Made by a program: the position numbers and the translations under genes. This document shows, piece by piece, positions 15,551 through 23,978 of a stretch of DNA of 33,158 nucleotides. Numbering within the stretch: the stretch's first letter is position 1; each line of letters opens with the position of its first letter. The notes beneath the pieces were generated by a model, which was not told the DNA's origin, made no database searches, and saw only the letters and a program-made list of their open reading frames with translations. Source of the DNA: ANME-2 cluster archaeon (GTDB lineage Archaea; Halobacteriota; Methanosarcinia; Methanosarcinales; Methanocomedenaceae); assembly GCA_023544605.1 (NCBI GenBank), contig JAMJFQ010000004.1:1-33158 (forward strand). The letters are read 5' to 3'.

Positions 15551-17023
15551 ATGGATAGTGTACTTTCTTTAATACTGTTCATCCCACTCATCGGTGCTGC
15601 CCTCACTCTGTTCACGAAGACTCGTGAATCAGCAAGAATGATCGCATTGATTGGCTCAGCAGTACCTTTGATATTTACGGTAATGATATATCTCCAGTTC
15701 GATAGCACGAAGGCATTTCTGGTATTTCAGTCCGTGGAAAAATTTAGCTGGATAAGCAATCTGGGTATAAATTATTATCTCGGTGTTGATGGAGTCAGCA
15801 TGCCGCTGATTTTATTAAACGCGATACTATGCCCATTGACTGTAATTTATGCATGGGGAGAGAACAAACAACCCAATCAATTCTTTGCACTCCTACTGGT
15901 ATTGCAGGCTGGTGTGTTCGGGGTGTTCATGGCCCTTGATTTCTTCCTGTTCTATATATTCTGGGAACTGACATTGATACCGCTATACTTCCTGATAAGT
16001 ATCTGGGGTGGTCCTAATAAGGACTATGCAGCTATTAAATTCTTCATTTACACACATGTAGCCAGTCTTGTGATGTTACTGGGTATATTTGCGCTGTATT
16101 TCAGTACTGGTGTTAATACCTTTGAGATACCGGTGTTGTTAGAGGCATTTGCGGGTATAACATCTCCTGAAATGAGAGTTGCCATCTTCCTTGCCCTGTT
16201 CTTTGGGTTTTTGGTCAAAATGCCTACCGTTCCATTCCATACCTGGCTGCCAGATGCACATGTGGAAGCACCTACTGCAGGTAGTGTCCTGCTTGCCGGT
16301 GTATTGCTCAAGATGGGCGGATACGGACTTTTCAGGGTATTGTTACCAATGATTGAAGGTCTGGGACCATATCGTTCAGATATAATCACATTGATGGCGG
16401 TGCTGGCTGTGGTAAGCATATTGTATGCAACATTTTTGGCACTTGCGCAAAAAGACCTGAAAAAGATGGTGGCTTACAGCAGTGTAGCCCATATGGGTTA
16501 TGTGATGCTCGGTGCAGCTGCATTCAATTTCATGTCTGTTAGCGGAGCCATGTTTCAGCAGTTCAGTCACGGACTGATAACGGCCGTGCTCTTCATGAGC
16601 GTAGGTGTGATACAGCACAGTGTGCATACCAGGATTATCTCTGACCTGGGTGGATTAGCAGACAGGATGCCTAAACTTGCCTTCCTGATGATGGCCGGAT
16701 TTATGGCTTCACTGGGACTTCCGGCTATGAGTGGTTTTGTTGCTGAGTTCCTGGTACTGACAGGTAGTTATCTTACATTGCCTGTATTTGCACTGTTGGC
16801 AATGCTGGGTATCGTGGCTACGGCTGGATATCATCTATGGGCAATGCAACGGGCCATGTTTGGCAGTTACAACGAAAAACTTGGTGAACCTCATGACCTG
16901 GCATTTTATGAAATGATACCTATGGCAATACTGGTGTTATTGATAATACTGTTCGGAGTATACCCGGGACCAGTGATGGATGTGTTTGAATATGCCAGTA
17001 AGATCATTCCAGGGGTGATGTGA
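15551..17023 (+). CDS. fpoM: F420H2 dehydrogenase subunit FpoM (NuoM-like antiporter-type pump)
   Basis: FpoM is the middle antiporter-like pumping subunit. The 490-aa protein is almost entirely membrane helices. It has LFYIFWELTLIPLYFLIS with the TM5 glutamate, VKMPTVPFHTWLPDAHVEAPT with the TM7 lysine region, and KKMVAYSSVAHMGYV typical of NuoM TM10. GLPAMSGFVAEFLVL near residue 400 is also conserved. It lies 1 bp after fpoL and 1 bp before fpoN, which suggests coupled translation of the three pumps. Confidence 0.94.
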   Translation: MDSVLSLILFIPLIGAALTLFTKTRESARMIALIGSAVPLIFTVMIYLQFDSTKAFLVFQSVEKFSWISNLGINYYLGVDGVSMPLILLNAILCPLTVIYAWGENKQPNQFFALLLVLQAGVFGVFMALDFFLFYIFWELTLIPLYFLISIWGGPNKDYAAIKFFIYTHVASLVMLLGIFALYFSTGVNTFEIPVLLEAFAGITSPEMRVAIFLALFFGFLVKMPTVPFHTWLPDAHVEAPTAGSVLLAGVLLKMGGYGLFRVLLPMIEGLGPYRSDIITLMAVLAVVSILYATFLALAQKDLKKMVAYSSVAHMGYVMLGAAAFNFMSVSGAMFQQFSHGLITAVLFMSVGVIQHSVHTRIISDLGGLADRMPKLAFLMMAGFMASLGLPAMSGFVAEFLVLTGSYLTLPVFALLAMLGIVATAGYHLWAMQRAMFGSYNEKLGEPHDLAFYEMIPMAILVLLIILFGVYPGPVMDVFEYASKIIPGVM

Positions 17024-17024
17024 T

Positions 17025-18503
17025 ATGAGTATAGTTGATTTTATCTCCCAATTCGCTCCAGAAGTGATACTGACCATTGCGGCTCTTGCTGTAATGATAA
17101 TAGGTCTCGGTCTTGGAACAAAAGAGAAAAGGGCACTGGGGTATCTTGCTGCAATCTCCCTAATTGTGGCCACTCTCATCATTGTGTTCAGGGGAACATA
17201 TCATTTGCAGTTAGAAGGCATAATGGCAGATTCCCTGACCATCGACCCCATGAGCCAGTTCTTCAAATTGACATTCTTACTGGTATCATTGATCGTGGTT
17301 ATAGCATCGCTTAAGCAATATGATAACCATTCGAATCAGGATGAGTATTATACTTTGATACTGCTTGGTACAATCGGTATGATGGTAGTGGCTTCAGCTA
17401 TTGACATTGTGACCATGTTCATTGGATTTGAACTGGCCAGTCTGTCCACCTATGCGCTGGCAGGGTTCAACAAGAAGGACCCGAGTAGTATGGAAGCTGC
17501 GATAAAGTACTTTATCGTGGGTGCCCTGTCATCAACGCTGCTGTTGTTCGGTCTGTCATATTTGTATGGTTTGAGCGGTGGACTCACCAATATCGGTGAA
17601 ATTGCAGATTACTTTAGCATGAATCCTGGTATCATCCAGAGCCCGATGGGTATAATGGCTATGGTATTGATCGTGGCCGGATTTGGATTTAAGATGGCTT
17701 TGGTACCGTTCCATATGTGGGCGCCGGATACTTATCAAGGCTCACCAACCGTGATATCTGCATTATTGGCAGCCGGATCCAAGAAGATGGCGTTCGTGGC
17801 AGCTTTCAGGGTATTATTGATTGCGATGATAGCCATTAAGGTCGATATAGCAATGGTGTTCATAATTCTTGCAATACTTACTATGACCCTTGGTAATGTG
17901 GTTGCCCTTAGTCAGAAGAGCCTGAAACGAATGCTTGCTTATTCTTCTGTAGCGCAGGCTGGATACATTTCCATGGTGTTTGTGGTCATGTCACCCGAAG
18001 CAATGACTGGCGCAGTCCTATATGTTATGTCTCATGCTTTCATGAAGACGGGAGCTTTCATTGCAGTGGCAGCTTTGGGTTATATGCTATTGAGGGAAAA
18101 CATCAGTGCTAAGGATGTTGATCATCTGGACAATTTTGCCGGTCTTGGTAAGAGGTCGCCATTTTTGGCATTCAGCATTATGATATTCCTGTTCGCCCTG
18201 GCAGGTATTCCACCAACGGCAGGTTTTGTCAGTAAGTTCATACTGTTCTATTCAGTACTGAAAGGCGGATTTGTGTTTTTGGTGATTATTGCCATATTGA
18301 ACAGCGCATTGTCCCTGTATTATTATGCCAGGGTCGTGAAATATATGTATGTACTGCCGCCTTCATCCAGCGAGAAATTGGCATTGCCAGGGGCATATTC
18401 CCTTGCCATTTTACTAGCACTGATAGGAGTGTTGGCAATAGGTATTGTTCCAGAACCTTTTGTCAACTGGGCAGCAAGTGCAGCTAATGTACTGGGACTA
18501 TAG
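17025..18503 (+). CDS. fpoN: F420H2 dehydrogenase subunit FpoN (NuoN-like antiporter-type pump)
   Basis: FpoN is the pump subunit closest to FpoA/J/K. The 492-aa protein has about fourteen membrane helices. It carries TMFIGFELASLSTYALAGF with the TM5 glutamate, AALVPFHMWAPDTYQGSPT-like TM7 (FKMALVPFHMWAPDTYQG), KRMLAYSSVAQAGYI, and AGIPPTAGFVSKFILF. The MWAPDTYQGSP variant is diagnostic of the NuoN branch rather than NuoM or L. fpoO follows with its ribosome site overlapping the fpoN stop region. Confidence 0.94.
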   Translation: MSIVDFISQFAPEVILTIAALAVMIIGLGLGTKEKRALGYLAAISLIVATLIIVFRGTYHLQLEGIMADSLTIDPMSQFFKLTFLLVSLIVVIASLKQYDNHSNQDEYYTLILLGTIGMMVVASAIDIVTMFIGFELASLSTYALAGFNKKDPSSMEAAIKYFIVGALSSTLLLFGLSYLYGLSGGLTNIGEIADYFSMNPGIIQSPMGIMAMVLIVAGFGFKMALVPFHMWAPDTYQGSPTVISALLAAGSKKMAFVAAFRVLLIAMIAIKVDIAMVFIILAILTMTLGNVVALSQKSLKRMLAYSSVAQAGYISMVFVVMSPEAMTGAVLYVMSHAFMKTGAFIAVAALGYMLLRENISAKDVDHLDNFAGLGKRSPFLAFSIMIFLFALAGIPPTAGFVSKFILFYSVLKGGFVFLVIIAILNSALSLYYYARVVKYMYVLPPSSSEKLALPGAYSLAILLALIGVLAIGIVPEPFVNWAASAANVLGL

Positions 18504-18515
18504 GAGGTGAATAAA

Positions 18516-18869
18516 ATGGGAGATTGTGATTTATGCGGTGTATCAAGACCCACTCTATGTCCTGTTAAACCAGACGTACCGAGATTCAGAAAAGCCTTCC
18601 CTTCAGGTATGTGGATGGGCCTATGCGAAGAATGTACCAATGCTTCCCATGATGCCACCAGGATTCGAATAGAAGTAGATGCCAAGAAATGCGACCTGTG
18701 CAGTAAAAAGAATGAACAACTATATGTTGTGGAGATAAGAGTTCCTGATTTTAGCGAGCCTTATTACAAGGAGAAAGAGGTGAATCTGTGTGAAACCTGC
18801 CTTGAAGCCACAGAAGATGCATACAACAAGCGGCAGGCAGAAAAGGCGGCACATGAGGACCACCATTAA
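18516..18869 (+). CDS. fpoO: F420H2 dehydrogenase-associated FpoO, two tandem Cys modules
   Basis: FpoO closes fpo operons of Methanosarcinales and is thought to be an Fe-S protein of the complex. I start at ATG 18516 (117 aa), placed 6 bp after GGAGGTGA; a GTG at 18507 adds three residues. Cysteines fall as CxxC-x29-CxxC twice: Cys4/7 with Cys37/40, and Cys59/62 with Cys92/95, plus Cys15. The identical spacing suggests an internal duplication of a zinc-ribbon or iron-sulfur fold. No membrane segment is visible. The C-terminus is charged and ends HEDHH. It has no NuoA-N counterpart. A terminator hairpin follows. Confidence 0.88.
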   Translation: MGDCDLCGVSRPTLCPVKPDVPRFRKAFPSGMWMGLCEECTNASHDATRIRIEVDAKKCDLCSKKNEQLYVVEIRVPDFSEPYYKEKEVNLCETCLEATEDAYNKRQAEKAAHEDHH

Positions 18870-18877
18870 TTTCAATA

Positions 18878-18907
18878 GGGGTGTATACCCCTTTTCTTCT
18901 TTTTATC
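18878..18907 (+). terminator. fpo operon terminator
   Basis: GGGGT (18878-18882) pairs with ACCCC (18887-18891) around a 4-nt loop. It is followed at once by a T-rich tract on the plus strand. It starts 9 bp after the fpoO stop and separates the operon from the convergent mtaB gene. Confidence 0.65.
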
Positions 18908-18934
18908 ATAGTTTTTTTAATCTCTATTTTGTGA

Positions 18935-20182
18935 TTAATTTAGCCGCTCGCCAATCAAATAGGTTGCTGTTGAATCGATAATCCTCACATTATACCACGT
19001 TCCCAGTGGAAGATTTTCTTGAATCACAACTATGTTATAGTAGATGTCCCGACCGGATGTGGAATTATTCTTTCCCTTCTCGGTTGTAAGTATACGGACT
19101 TTCGTTCCGATCTTCCCCTGTAACAGTTCCCGATTAAGAGTATGATGTGAGTGAGTGAGTACTCTTGAGAGGTCTTTTTTTTGCCAGTCCGGTATATCGC
19201 GCAGCAGGGATGCAGGGGTATTGGGTCTTGGAGAGTATCGGGTAATGTTGACCTTTTGAGGTTTTATCTCTAGTAATAGTTTTTGTGTTGCATAAAAATC
19301 CTCATTTGTCTCGGTGGGATATCCCACAATAAAGTCCGTTGATAAGATGATATCCGGGAACCTTTGCCTGAATGCATGTACAATATGTTTGAACTCGTCT
19401 ACGGTATGCTTACGATTCATGGATTCCAGTACCTTATCAGAACCTGACTGTATGGGAAGATGCAGGAACTTGAAAATGTGGTGGTCTTCGAATGCATTCA
19501 CCATTTCATCTACAATATCAAGCACAGTGAAGGGATTCATCATGCCTACCCGTATCATATGGTCACCATCAAGAGCAGTTATTGCGTTAAGGAGGTCGGG
19601 CAGCCGCTCTTCTCTATCCAGTCCGTAAGCTGCGACATCTTGTGAGCTTAGCTGTATCTCCATGGCACCTTGTGCCATTAATGACTTGACATTATTGACG
19701 ATATCAGGAATGGGGCGACTGACCAATTCTCCCCGGGCTTGCTTTACAATACAGTAGGAACAGTGTCCAACGCAACCCTGTGAGATGCTGACCACCCCGG
19801 TCACGCCTTCAACTATGGGTGTTCTAAGGGCTGAATCCGAGGTTTTGGCTGCTTCACTATCCCCCTTCCCGGCAATAGTTGCAATGTCATCCAGGGAAGA
19901 TGGTGTGATTATCTGGCAGGGTATTCCTTCAAGGGTGTCGGGTTGGGCGGCAGGCAGGCATCCCGCCACAATAACCTGTTTTCCAGTAGTTGACATTGAA
20001 TGGATATATTTTAAGACGTTACGCTGAGTGGTCTGGGTGACGGTGCAGGTGTTCACCACCACCATATCAGCGGAATCTACACTATCAATAAAAGTATGGC
20101 CGTGGGCTGTAAGTACCTGTTTCATCCTGAGACTATCAGCCTTATTGGCAGTACAGCCGAATGTCTGGATATGTATCCTCAT
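18935..20182 (-). CDS. tRNA t6A37 methylthiotransferase (MiaB-like, archaeal e-MtaB/CDKAL1 type)
   Basis: This radical-SAM enzyme should add a methylthio group to t6A37 of tRNA, giving ms2t6A. The N-terminal UPF0004 domain starts FGCTANKADS and supplies Cys10, Cys46 and Cys75 for the auxiliary cluster. The radical-SAM motif GCVGHCSYCIVKQARGE gives Cys137, 141 and 144, and ITRYSPRPNTPASLL closes the core. The C-terminal roughly 65 residues look like a TRAM RNA-binding domain. The 415 aa fit the archaeal/eukaryotic CDKAL1-like branch, as does the short VDSADMVVVNTCTVT region. It starts 14 bp after purP on the same strand, so the two are probably co-transcribed. Confidence 0.9.
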   Translation of the reverse strand: MRIHIQTFGCTANKADSLRMKQVLTAHGHTFIDSVDSADMVVVNTCTVTQTTQRNVLKYIHSMSTTGKQVIVAGCLPAAQPDTLEGIPCQIITPSSLDDIATIAGKGDSEAAKTSDSALRTPIVEGVTGVVSISQGCVGHCSYCIVKQARGELVSRPIPDIVNNVKSLMAQGAMEIQLSSQDVAAYGLDREERLPDLLNAITALDGDHMIRVGMMNPFTVLDIVDEMVNAFEDHHIFKFLHLPIQSGSDKVLESMNRKHTVDEFKHIVHAFRQRFPDIILSTDFIVGYPTETNEDFYATQKLLLEIKPQKVNITRYSPRPNTPASLLRDIPDWQKKDLSRVLTHSHHTLNRELLQGKIGTKVRILTTEKGKNNSTSGRDIYYNIVVIQENLPLGTWYNVRIIDSTATYLIGERLN

Positions 20183-20196
20183 CTTGGAGGCAGAAG

Positions 20197-21354
20197 TTAG
20201 GTTACAATCTTATCTAGTTTTTCCAATTCGATGGCGTTACGAATCTCCATGGCAAGTCGCCTTCCCGAACTCATGGGAACACGCCAGATAGTATTGCCGT
20301 AAGGGTGTCCTACCGACATATGTACATTGGTGCCGCCGCCTACCCTGGGTGCCACGTCATAGATGTAGAAATTGAGGTCTTTATCCACACATGTCTGGAG
20401 ACAGAATGGACCGATGATACCCGGGTCGTAATATTTCTGGGTAGCAGCTACATATTTCTCTGCCAGTTCGAAGGCTTCTTCCAGCAGTGATTCGCGAAGA
20501 GTGGCTGAATTGTGGCCGCAGACCGTATATTCAGGGGTTATCTGGTGGGGTTTTAGTGTCATCTGTTGTGGTGCCGGGAGCCTGACATGACCGTCCAGGC
20601 TCGTCTCGAACCGCCAGTCGATTCCCAGCAGTTCCAGGGGACTGAGTTCTTCTTCAATAGGTGAATAGAAGAAATCAAGGTTAAAGACCGGGCCGATGAT
20701 ATAACGCTCAATACGGGCGTTGTCGAGAGCGTCCTGGGTGATTACGTTCTGGGCCAGCAGTGCTTCTGATTTTTCCACGTATTCGGCATAGGATGCCGCT
20801 GAGAAGAAACCGCGTTCTAATTTCTTTACTGCATGAGGCAGTTTTACCATGACCAGTTCATCGATATCCTGTGGGTCGCTAAGTTTTTCCGGGTAGGGAA
20901 GTCCTGCTTTTTCCAGCAGCCAGTAATAATCCTGTTCTTCCCCCCTCTCTTCACTGCGCAGCAAATTCCTGCTGCCCACCAGCGGCACCCTGAAATCGTT
21001 TTCAACTTCATCTATGCCGCAGTACGAAGTGAATGAGCGGTTGGGTATGAACAGCACATTGTTGTCAATGAGGGCCTGCTGTGCATCAGGTTGAAGTATC
21101 TCGTCGAATTGGTCGTATACAACCCAGTCATCCACTACGCCGCGCATGACGCATCCGTCTTCGTCACACATGGTCCTGAAGTATTTGGTATAGGTCTTCT
21201 CACGACCACTGCGGCAAACAGCATAGGTGCTAAAGCCTTCTTCTACGGCCCCGTCGAACACGTCCAGGGCTGAATGGGATGCCACAGCTCCTATCTTGTA
21301 TTCTGTGGGATTATATTCCTGCAGGACTTCGATAATTTCGTTTCGGTCTATCAT
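20197..21354 (-). CDS. purP: Formate-dependent FAICAR synthetase PurP (or PurP paralog)
   Basis: PurP uses ATP and formate to convert AICAR to FAICAR, the penultimate step of purine synthesis in many archaea. The 385-aa protein opens with IGAVASHSALDVFDGAVEEGF-like residues (about 22-40). It continues with GREKTYTKYF, an ATP-grasp core with NVLFIPNRSFTSYCG and NLLRSEERG, and the C-terminal DVAPRVGGGTNVHM block with metal-ligand character. The length and order fit the DUF1246-DUF1297 architecture. PurP paralogs of unknown function exist in methanogens, so the exact reaction is inferred. The ATG at 21354 has a GAGGG sequence upstream. It leads the purP-mtaB pair. Confidence 0.88.
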   Translation of the reverse strand: MIDRNEIIEVLQEYNPTEYKIGAVASHSALDVFDGAVEEGFSTYAVCRSGREKTYTKYFRTMCDEDGCVMRGVVDDWVVYDQFDEILQPDAQQALIDNNVLFIPNRSFTSYCGIDEVENDFRVPLVGSRNLLRSEERGEEQDYYWLLEKAGLPYPEKLSDPQDIDELVMVKLPHAVKKLERGFFSAASYAEYVEKSEALLAQNVITQDALDNARIERYIIGPVFNLDFFYSPIEEELSPLELLGIDWRFETSLDGHVRLPAPQQMTLKPHQITPEYTVCGHNSATLRESLLEEAFELAEKYVAATQKYYDPGIIGPFCLQTCVDKDLNFYIYDVAPRVGGGTNVHMSVGHPYGNTIWRVPMSSGRRLAMEIRNAIELEKLDKIVT

Positions 21355-21520
21355 TTTGAATTGCCCTCGTAAAATGAATGTTGAATAATGTGGTGGTAAA
21401 AGGATAGATGATTATAAAAAGGTGCTGTTTTCTGTTATATTCTAGTAGTGAAAGCATAAGGATTAATAGTCAGTAAGGTTTAATTGGTAGCACCGAAATA
21501 AGTTAAAAATTGATATATAT

Positions 21521-21591
21521 GCGGCCGTGGTCTAGCGGTATGACAGAGGCTTCCCAAGCCTCTAATCCGGGTTCGATTCCCGGCGGCCGCA
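21521..21591 (+). tRNA. tRNA-Gly, anticodon CCC
   Basis: The acceptor arms GCGGCCG (21521-21527) and CGGCCGC (21584-21590) pair perfectly with discriminator A at 21591. The D arm contains TCTAGCGGTATGA. The anticodon stem GAGGC/GCCTC encloses the loop TTCCCAA, so the anticodon is CCC and reads GGG. The T arm CCGGGTTCGATTCCCGG is canonical. No CCA is encoded and no intron is visible. A T run just after the gene (from 21592) is a likely terminator. Confidence 0.96.
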
Positions 21592-21749
21592 TTTTTTTTC
21601 AATAACTCCTGGGGTTGCAGGATTAGATACTATTGGTTAATTCAATTATTTTAATTAATAATCATATTAATTGGATCATAATTTTACGATACTTGACCAT
21701 TGATTCACCGAATATTAAATATTATATGGTATATTATATTTTTTTAATA

Positions 21750-21812
21750 GTACATAAAGTATAACTTTTTGTACTCAAGTTAATCCGACCGAAGGGAGGA
21801 TTTTCTTGTTTT
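21750..21812 (+). repeat. Left 63-bp inverted repeat
   Basis: It matches the reverse complement of 24328-24390 at 62 of 63 positions. Its outermost 25 bp form an imperfect palindrome: GTACATAAAG and CTTTTTGTAC around TATAA pair at 9 of 10 positions. A second short inverted pair (AATCC and GGATT) lies further in. Ends with internal hairpins recall palindromic ends read by some transposases. Confidence 0.85.
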
Positions 21813-22025
21813 TTAAAATATTAACTTTATAGTAAACTATAAAATATCAAAATAAATGATAATGAACATTTAAAACAAAAAAAACCCTAAAAAACCGTTG
21901 GAAAATATCGGTATTATTAAATATAGTGCAATTCTTGAAGATTCCCGTTGAAAATTGTCCCCTTTTTCCCACCAATTTTGACCCACCTTAATATGACTTT
22001 TCATACCTTTAATAGTTACTCATTG
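21813..22025. other. AT-rich non-coding filler inside the element, left of the IS
   Basis: I see no open frame on either strand that looks coding. There are long A and T runs and a weak 7-bp hairpin (AAAATTG 21951-21957 with CAATTTT 21973-21979). The missing 5' part of the nuclease-like remnant found right of the IS is not here, so the IS insertion was probably accompanied by a deletion. Confidence 0.5.
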
Positions 22026-22038
22026 GTGATCGGTTAAG
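22026..22038 (+). repeat. IS terminal inverted repeat, left
   Basis: GTGATCGGTTAAG; exact reverse complement of 23410-23422. It contains the transposase stop codon (TTA on the plus strand at 22034-22036). Confidence 0.7.
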
Positions 22039-23364
22039 CCCTCCATTGGTCCATTAATCTCTTCCTATTAACATTCGGGTCAAGCGCTTGACTTTGATAT
22101 ACTTCAAAAAGCTCCATAAGACCTGCATCAATCTCCGCATAGTCAAGAACAGCGTCCAAAAGTCTATGTGATTTTTCAGCAAATATCGTTGCCCACCTCA
22201 AATGAGTATAACGAGGTGCATTTTCAAGATTTGCCGAAAACACCAGGCAATAAACACGTCTCGACACTATCAACGTTAATATCCCTACCCACAGAAGAGC
22301 TTCCACCACCTGTGGGTTTGAAGTTGGCAGTATGTCGATACCGTATCTGCTTTTAAGTTCTTTAAAAATAAACTCAATTTCCCATCTGGCCGAATACAAG
22401 ACCGCAATGTCTTCAGCATCAAGACGTTCAACGGGAATATTTGTGATATATACATGATGCTTTTTAACTTCTTTATTGTACGTTGCGACAAGCCGAAAAC
22501 GTTTAGCATCTCCCTTTTGTTTCCCATTATATGCTCTACGTTTAAACTCCACTTCTACTTCCACATCAACAACGTGTCTCTTCAGTTTAGGCAATACTTC
22601 GCTTAACCTTTTTCCGACAACATCTATAGAACGTCCACGCCAGGTACGTTTTGTCCCAACGATGAGTGGGTCAACATTACTTTTCAACCTGCTGACGAAA
22701 TATCCTCCATTTTCATCAATGCGCGCAAACGTATTATGTTTGTAAAAACCCAGATTAATAAGCAATATTCGATCCTTTATCCAGGGACCTATCCGAAGCG
22801 TCTTCACCTCATGGGTACGTTCTCCACATAATGCTATACGTTTGGTCCATCTTCCACAGCACTTACGAGAAGACTCAACTTAACACCCGCAGCAACTTTC
22901 CTCGTCCTTACTGCCGGCCATTTATCAGCTAATTTTTTATGTAGTCGGATAATCGTGCTGTCTTGAATTACAAGGTCTTCAAAGCTAACCAACTTATCTT
23001 TCAATACTCGAGAAGGGTTCATTGTGATGTTTTCTAGCCCATGAATGACACATGCATGAAGAAAATCTACAAGTTCTGGTGTGAAGCGATCATAGAAACT
23101 GCTACGGCTAATGTGTATTTCACCTTTTTCTTCGTAGAGCCGTCGTAAACATGCTAATGTTCTCTGGAGCTGCACACCAAAACCCAAGGTTAATGACCAA
23201 AACATAAGTGCAGGGTCAATCTTTCGGTCTCGCTTTACAAATCCTGCTTCTTCAGCGGTTTTCCTAAGCCATTCTGCTGAAAAAATTCTGTTGAGTTCTT
23301 CTTCGATTAACCGAGGTTTTTCTGGTTGTTGTATCTTTTGTGCCACGCGGCATCCCCTCCGCAT
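22034..23364 (-). pseudogene. IS4-family transposase, frameshifted and with active-site change
   Basis: The N-terminal part (23364-22834, 176 aa) ends at a premature stop after VSAVEDGPNV. The C-terminal part (to 22034, about 257 aa from the GTG at 22807) is in the -1 frame. That frame reads TKRIALCGERTHEVKTLRIG through the junction, so the natural protein is continuous if one A is restored in the AAA run near 22850. The first catalytic Asp is in VIQDSTIIRLH and the Glu region is WEIEFIFKELKSRYGID. The middle Asp appears as Asn in ILLINLGFYKH, where the family normally has IDLGFY. The enzyme should be dead. The frameshift site lacks a canonical slippery heptamer. Confidence 0.85.
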
Positions 23365-23409
23365 GTAGAAAAAACGTATTGAGTTGTAATATAATTGTCG
23401 ATTATTTAC

Positions 23410-23422
23410 CTTAACCGATCAC
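23410..23422 (-). repeat. IS terminal inverted repeat, right
   Basis: CTTAACCGATCAC; exact reverse complement of 22026-22038. The nuclease-like remnant begins immediately to its right, and its frame stays open into the repeat. Confidence 0.7.
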
Positions 23423-23623
23423 GTATGGAAAGTTATTATTGAATGTAAAGGTTATGCTGATAAAGAAGCAATTGAACAATTGAAACGTTATCGTGCGAAT
23501 TATCCAGAAATTACAAGGTGTTTATTAGTTGCATCTAAAGTAAGTAAAGAGGCTATAAAAGAAGCAGAGTTAAACCAAATAGAAGTTTTTGAAACATTTT
23601 TTAAGTTTGAAAAAATAGTTTGA
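23423..23623 (+). pseudogene. 5'-truncated nuclease-like gene remnant
   Basis: From the first base after the IS, 66 codons are open to TGA at 23621. The translation begins VWKVIIECKGYADKEAIEQL, followed by KRYRANYPEITRCLLVAS and a Lys/Glu-rich end. A strand ending in ExK (IIECKG) followed by a helix with QLKRY is the pattern of the core of PD-(D/E)xK nuclease folds, such as NucS/DUF91 or restriction-like proteins. The N-terminal part and start codon are missing. The coding appearance (charged, strand-helix alternation) is clear; the family is an inference from a short motif. Confidence 0.5.
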
Positions 23624-23689
23624 ATTATGAAAACTTCAAAAAATACTTAAATCTGAGCATCCAGTGACTGGAAGAAAAATAAGGAGTTT

Positions 23690-23862
23690 CTATTTCTCAA
23701 CCCTGTCTTCTTGAATCCTTTTCGGAAATTGCAGATATTTTTTGCAGGTTAATTCATCGCCTACATCCCAAACCTTATCATGTGGTACCCTTTTACCACA
23801 CATCGTACGTTTTTGTAAGGGTTCATCATCTTCATTTACCTGTACTAAAGGTGTTTTGGCAT
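23690..23862 (-). pseudogene. Short frameshifted gene remnant, about 57 codons
   Basis: On the minus strand an ATG at 23862 with GGGAG upstream opens MPK. One missing base in the following A run then puts the rest in another frame, open without a stop to TAG at 23690. That frame reads TPLVQVNEDDEPLQKRT, then MCGKRVPHDKVWDVGDELTC, then KKYLQFPKRIQEDRVEK. It is charged, with two lone cysteines (MCGK and LTCKK), and I do not recognise it. If not a pseudogene, a 35-aa peptide could start at the internal ATG. Confidence 0.35.
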
Positions 23863-23978
23863 TTTAATTAAAACTCCCATATCACCCCTCAATCCCTCTC
23901 AATTCCATTCCAACGGTCTGTAACCCGCAGAGAGATTATAAGTATCAAAAGATTCAGTTTTAATGTAGGAGTTTAACT

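Larger units (their letters stand above)
22026..23422 (-). mobile_element. Degenerate IS4-family insertion sequence (about 1.4 kb)
   Basis: The ends are exact 13-bp inverted repeats, GTGATCGGTTAAG at 22026-22038 and its complement at 23410-23422. The transposase fills almost all the interior, and its stop codon lies inside the left repeat. Size, single gene and short repeats fit IS4-family elements. I see no target duplication in the flanks, and the gene it entered keeps only its 3' part, which suggests rearrangement after insertion. Confidence 0.75.

Noticed and set aside
21521-21750. Integration of the 63-bp-repeat element into the tRNA-Gly 3' end
   Set aside because: I find no second copy of the tRNA 3' end at the far boundary, and the element begins 158 bp past the tRNA.
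22807-22860. Programmed -1 frameshift making a full transposase
   Set aside because: No canonical X-XXY-YYZ slippery heptamer is present, and the middle catalytic Asp is also lost, so decay is simpler.
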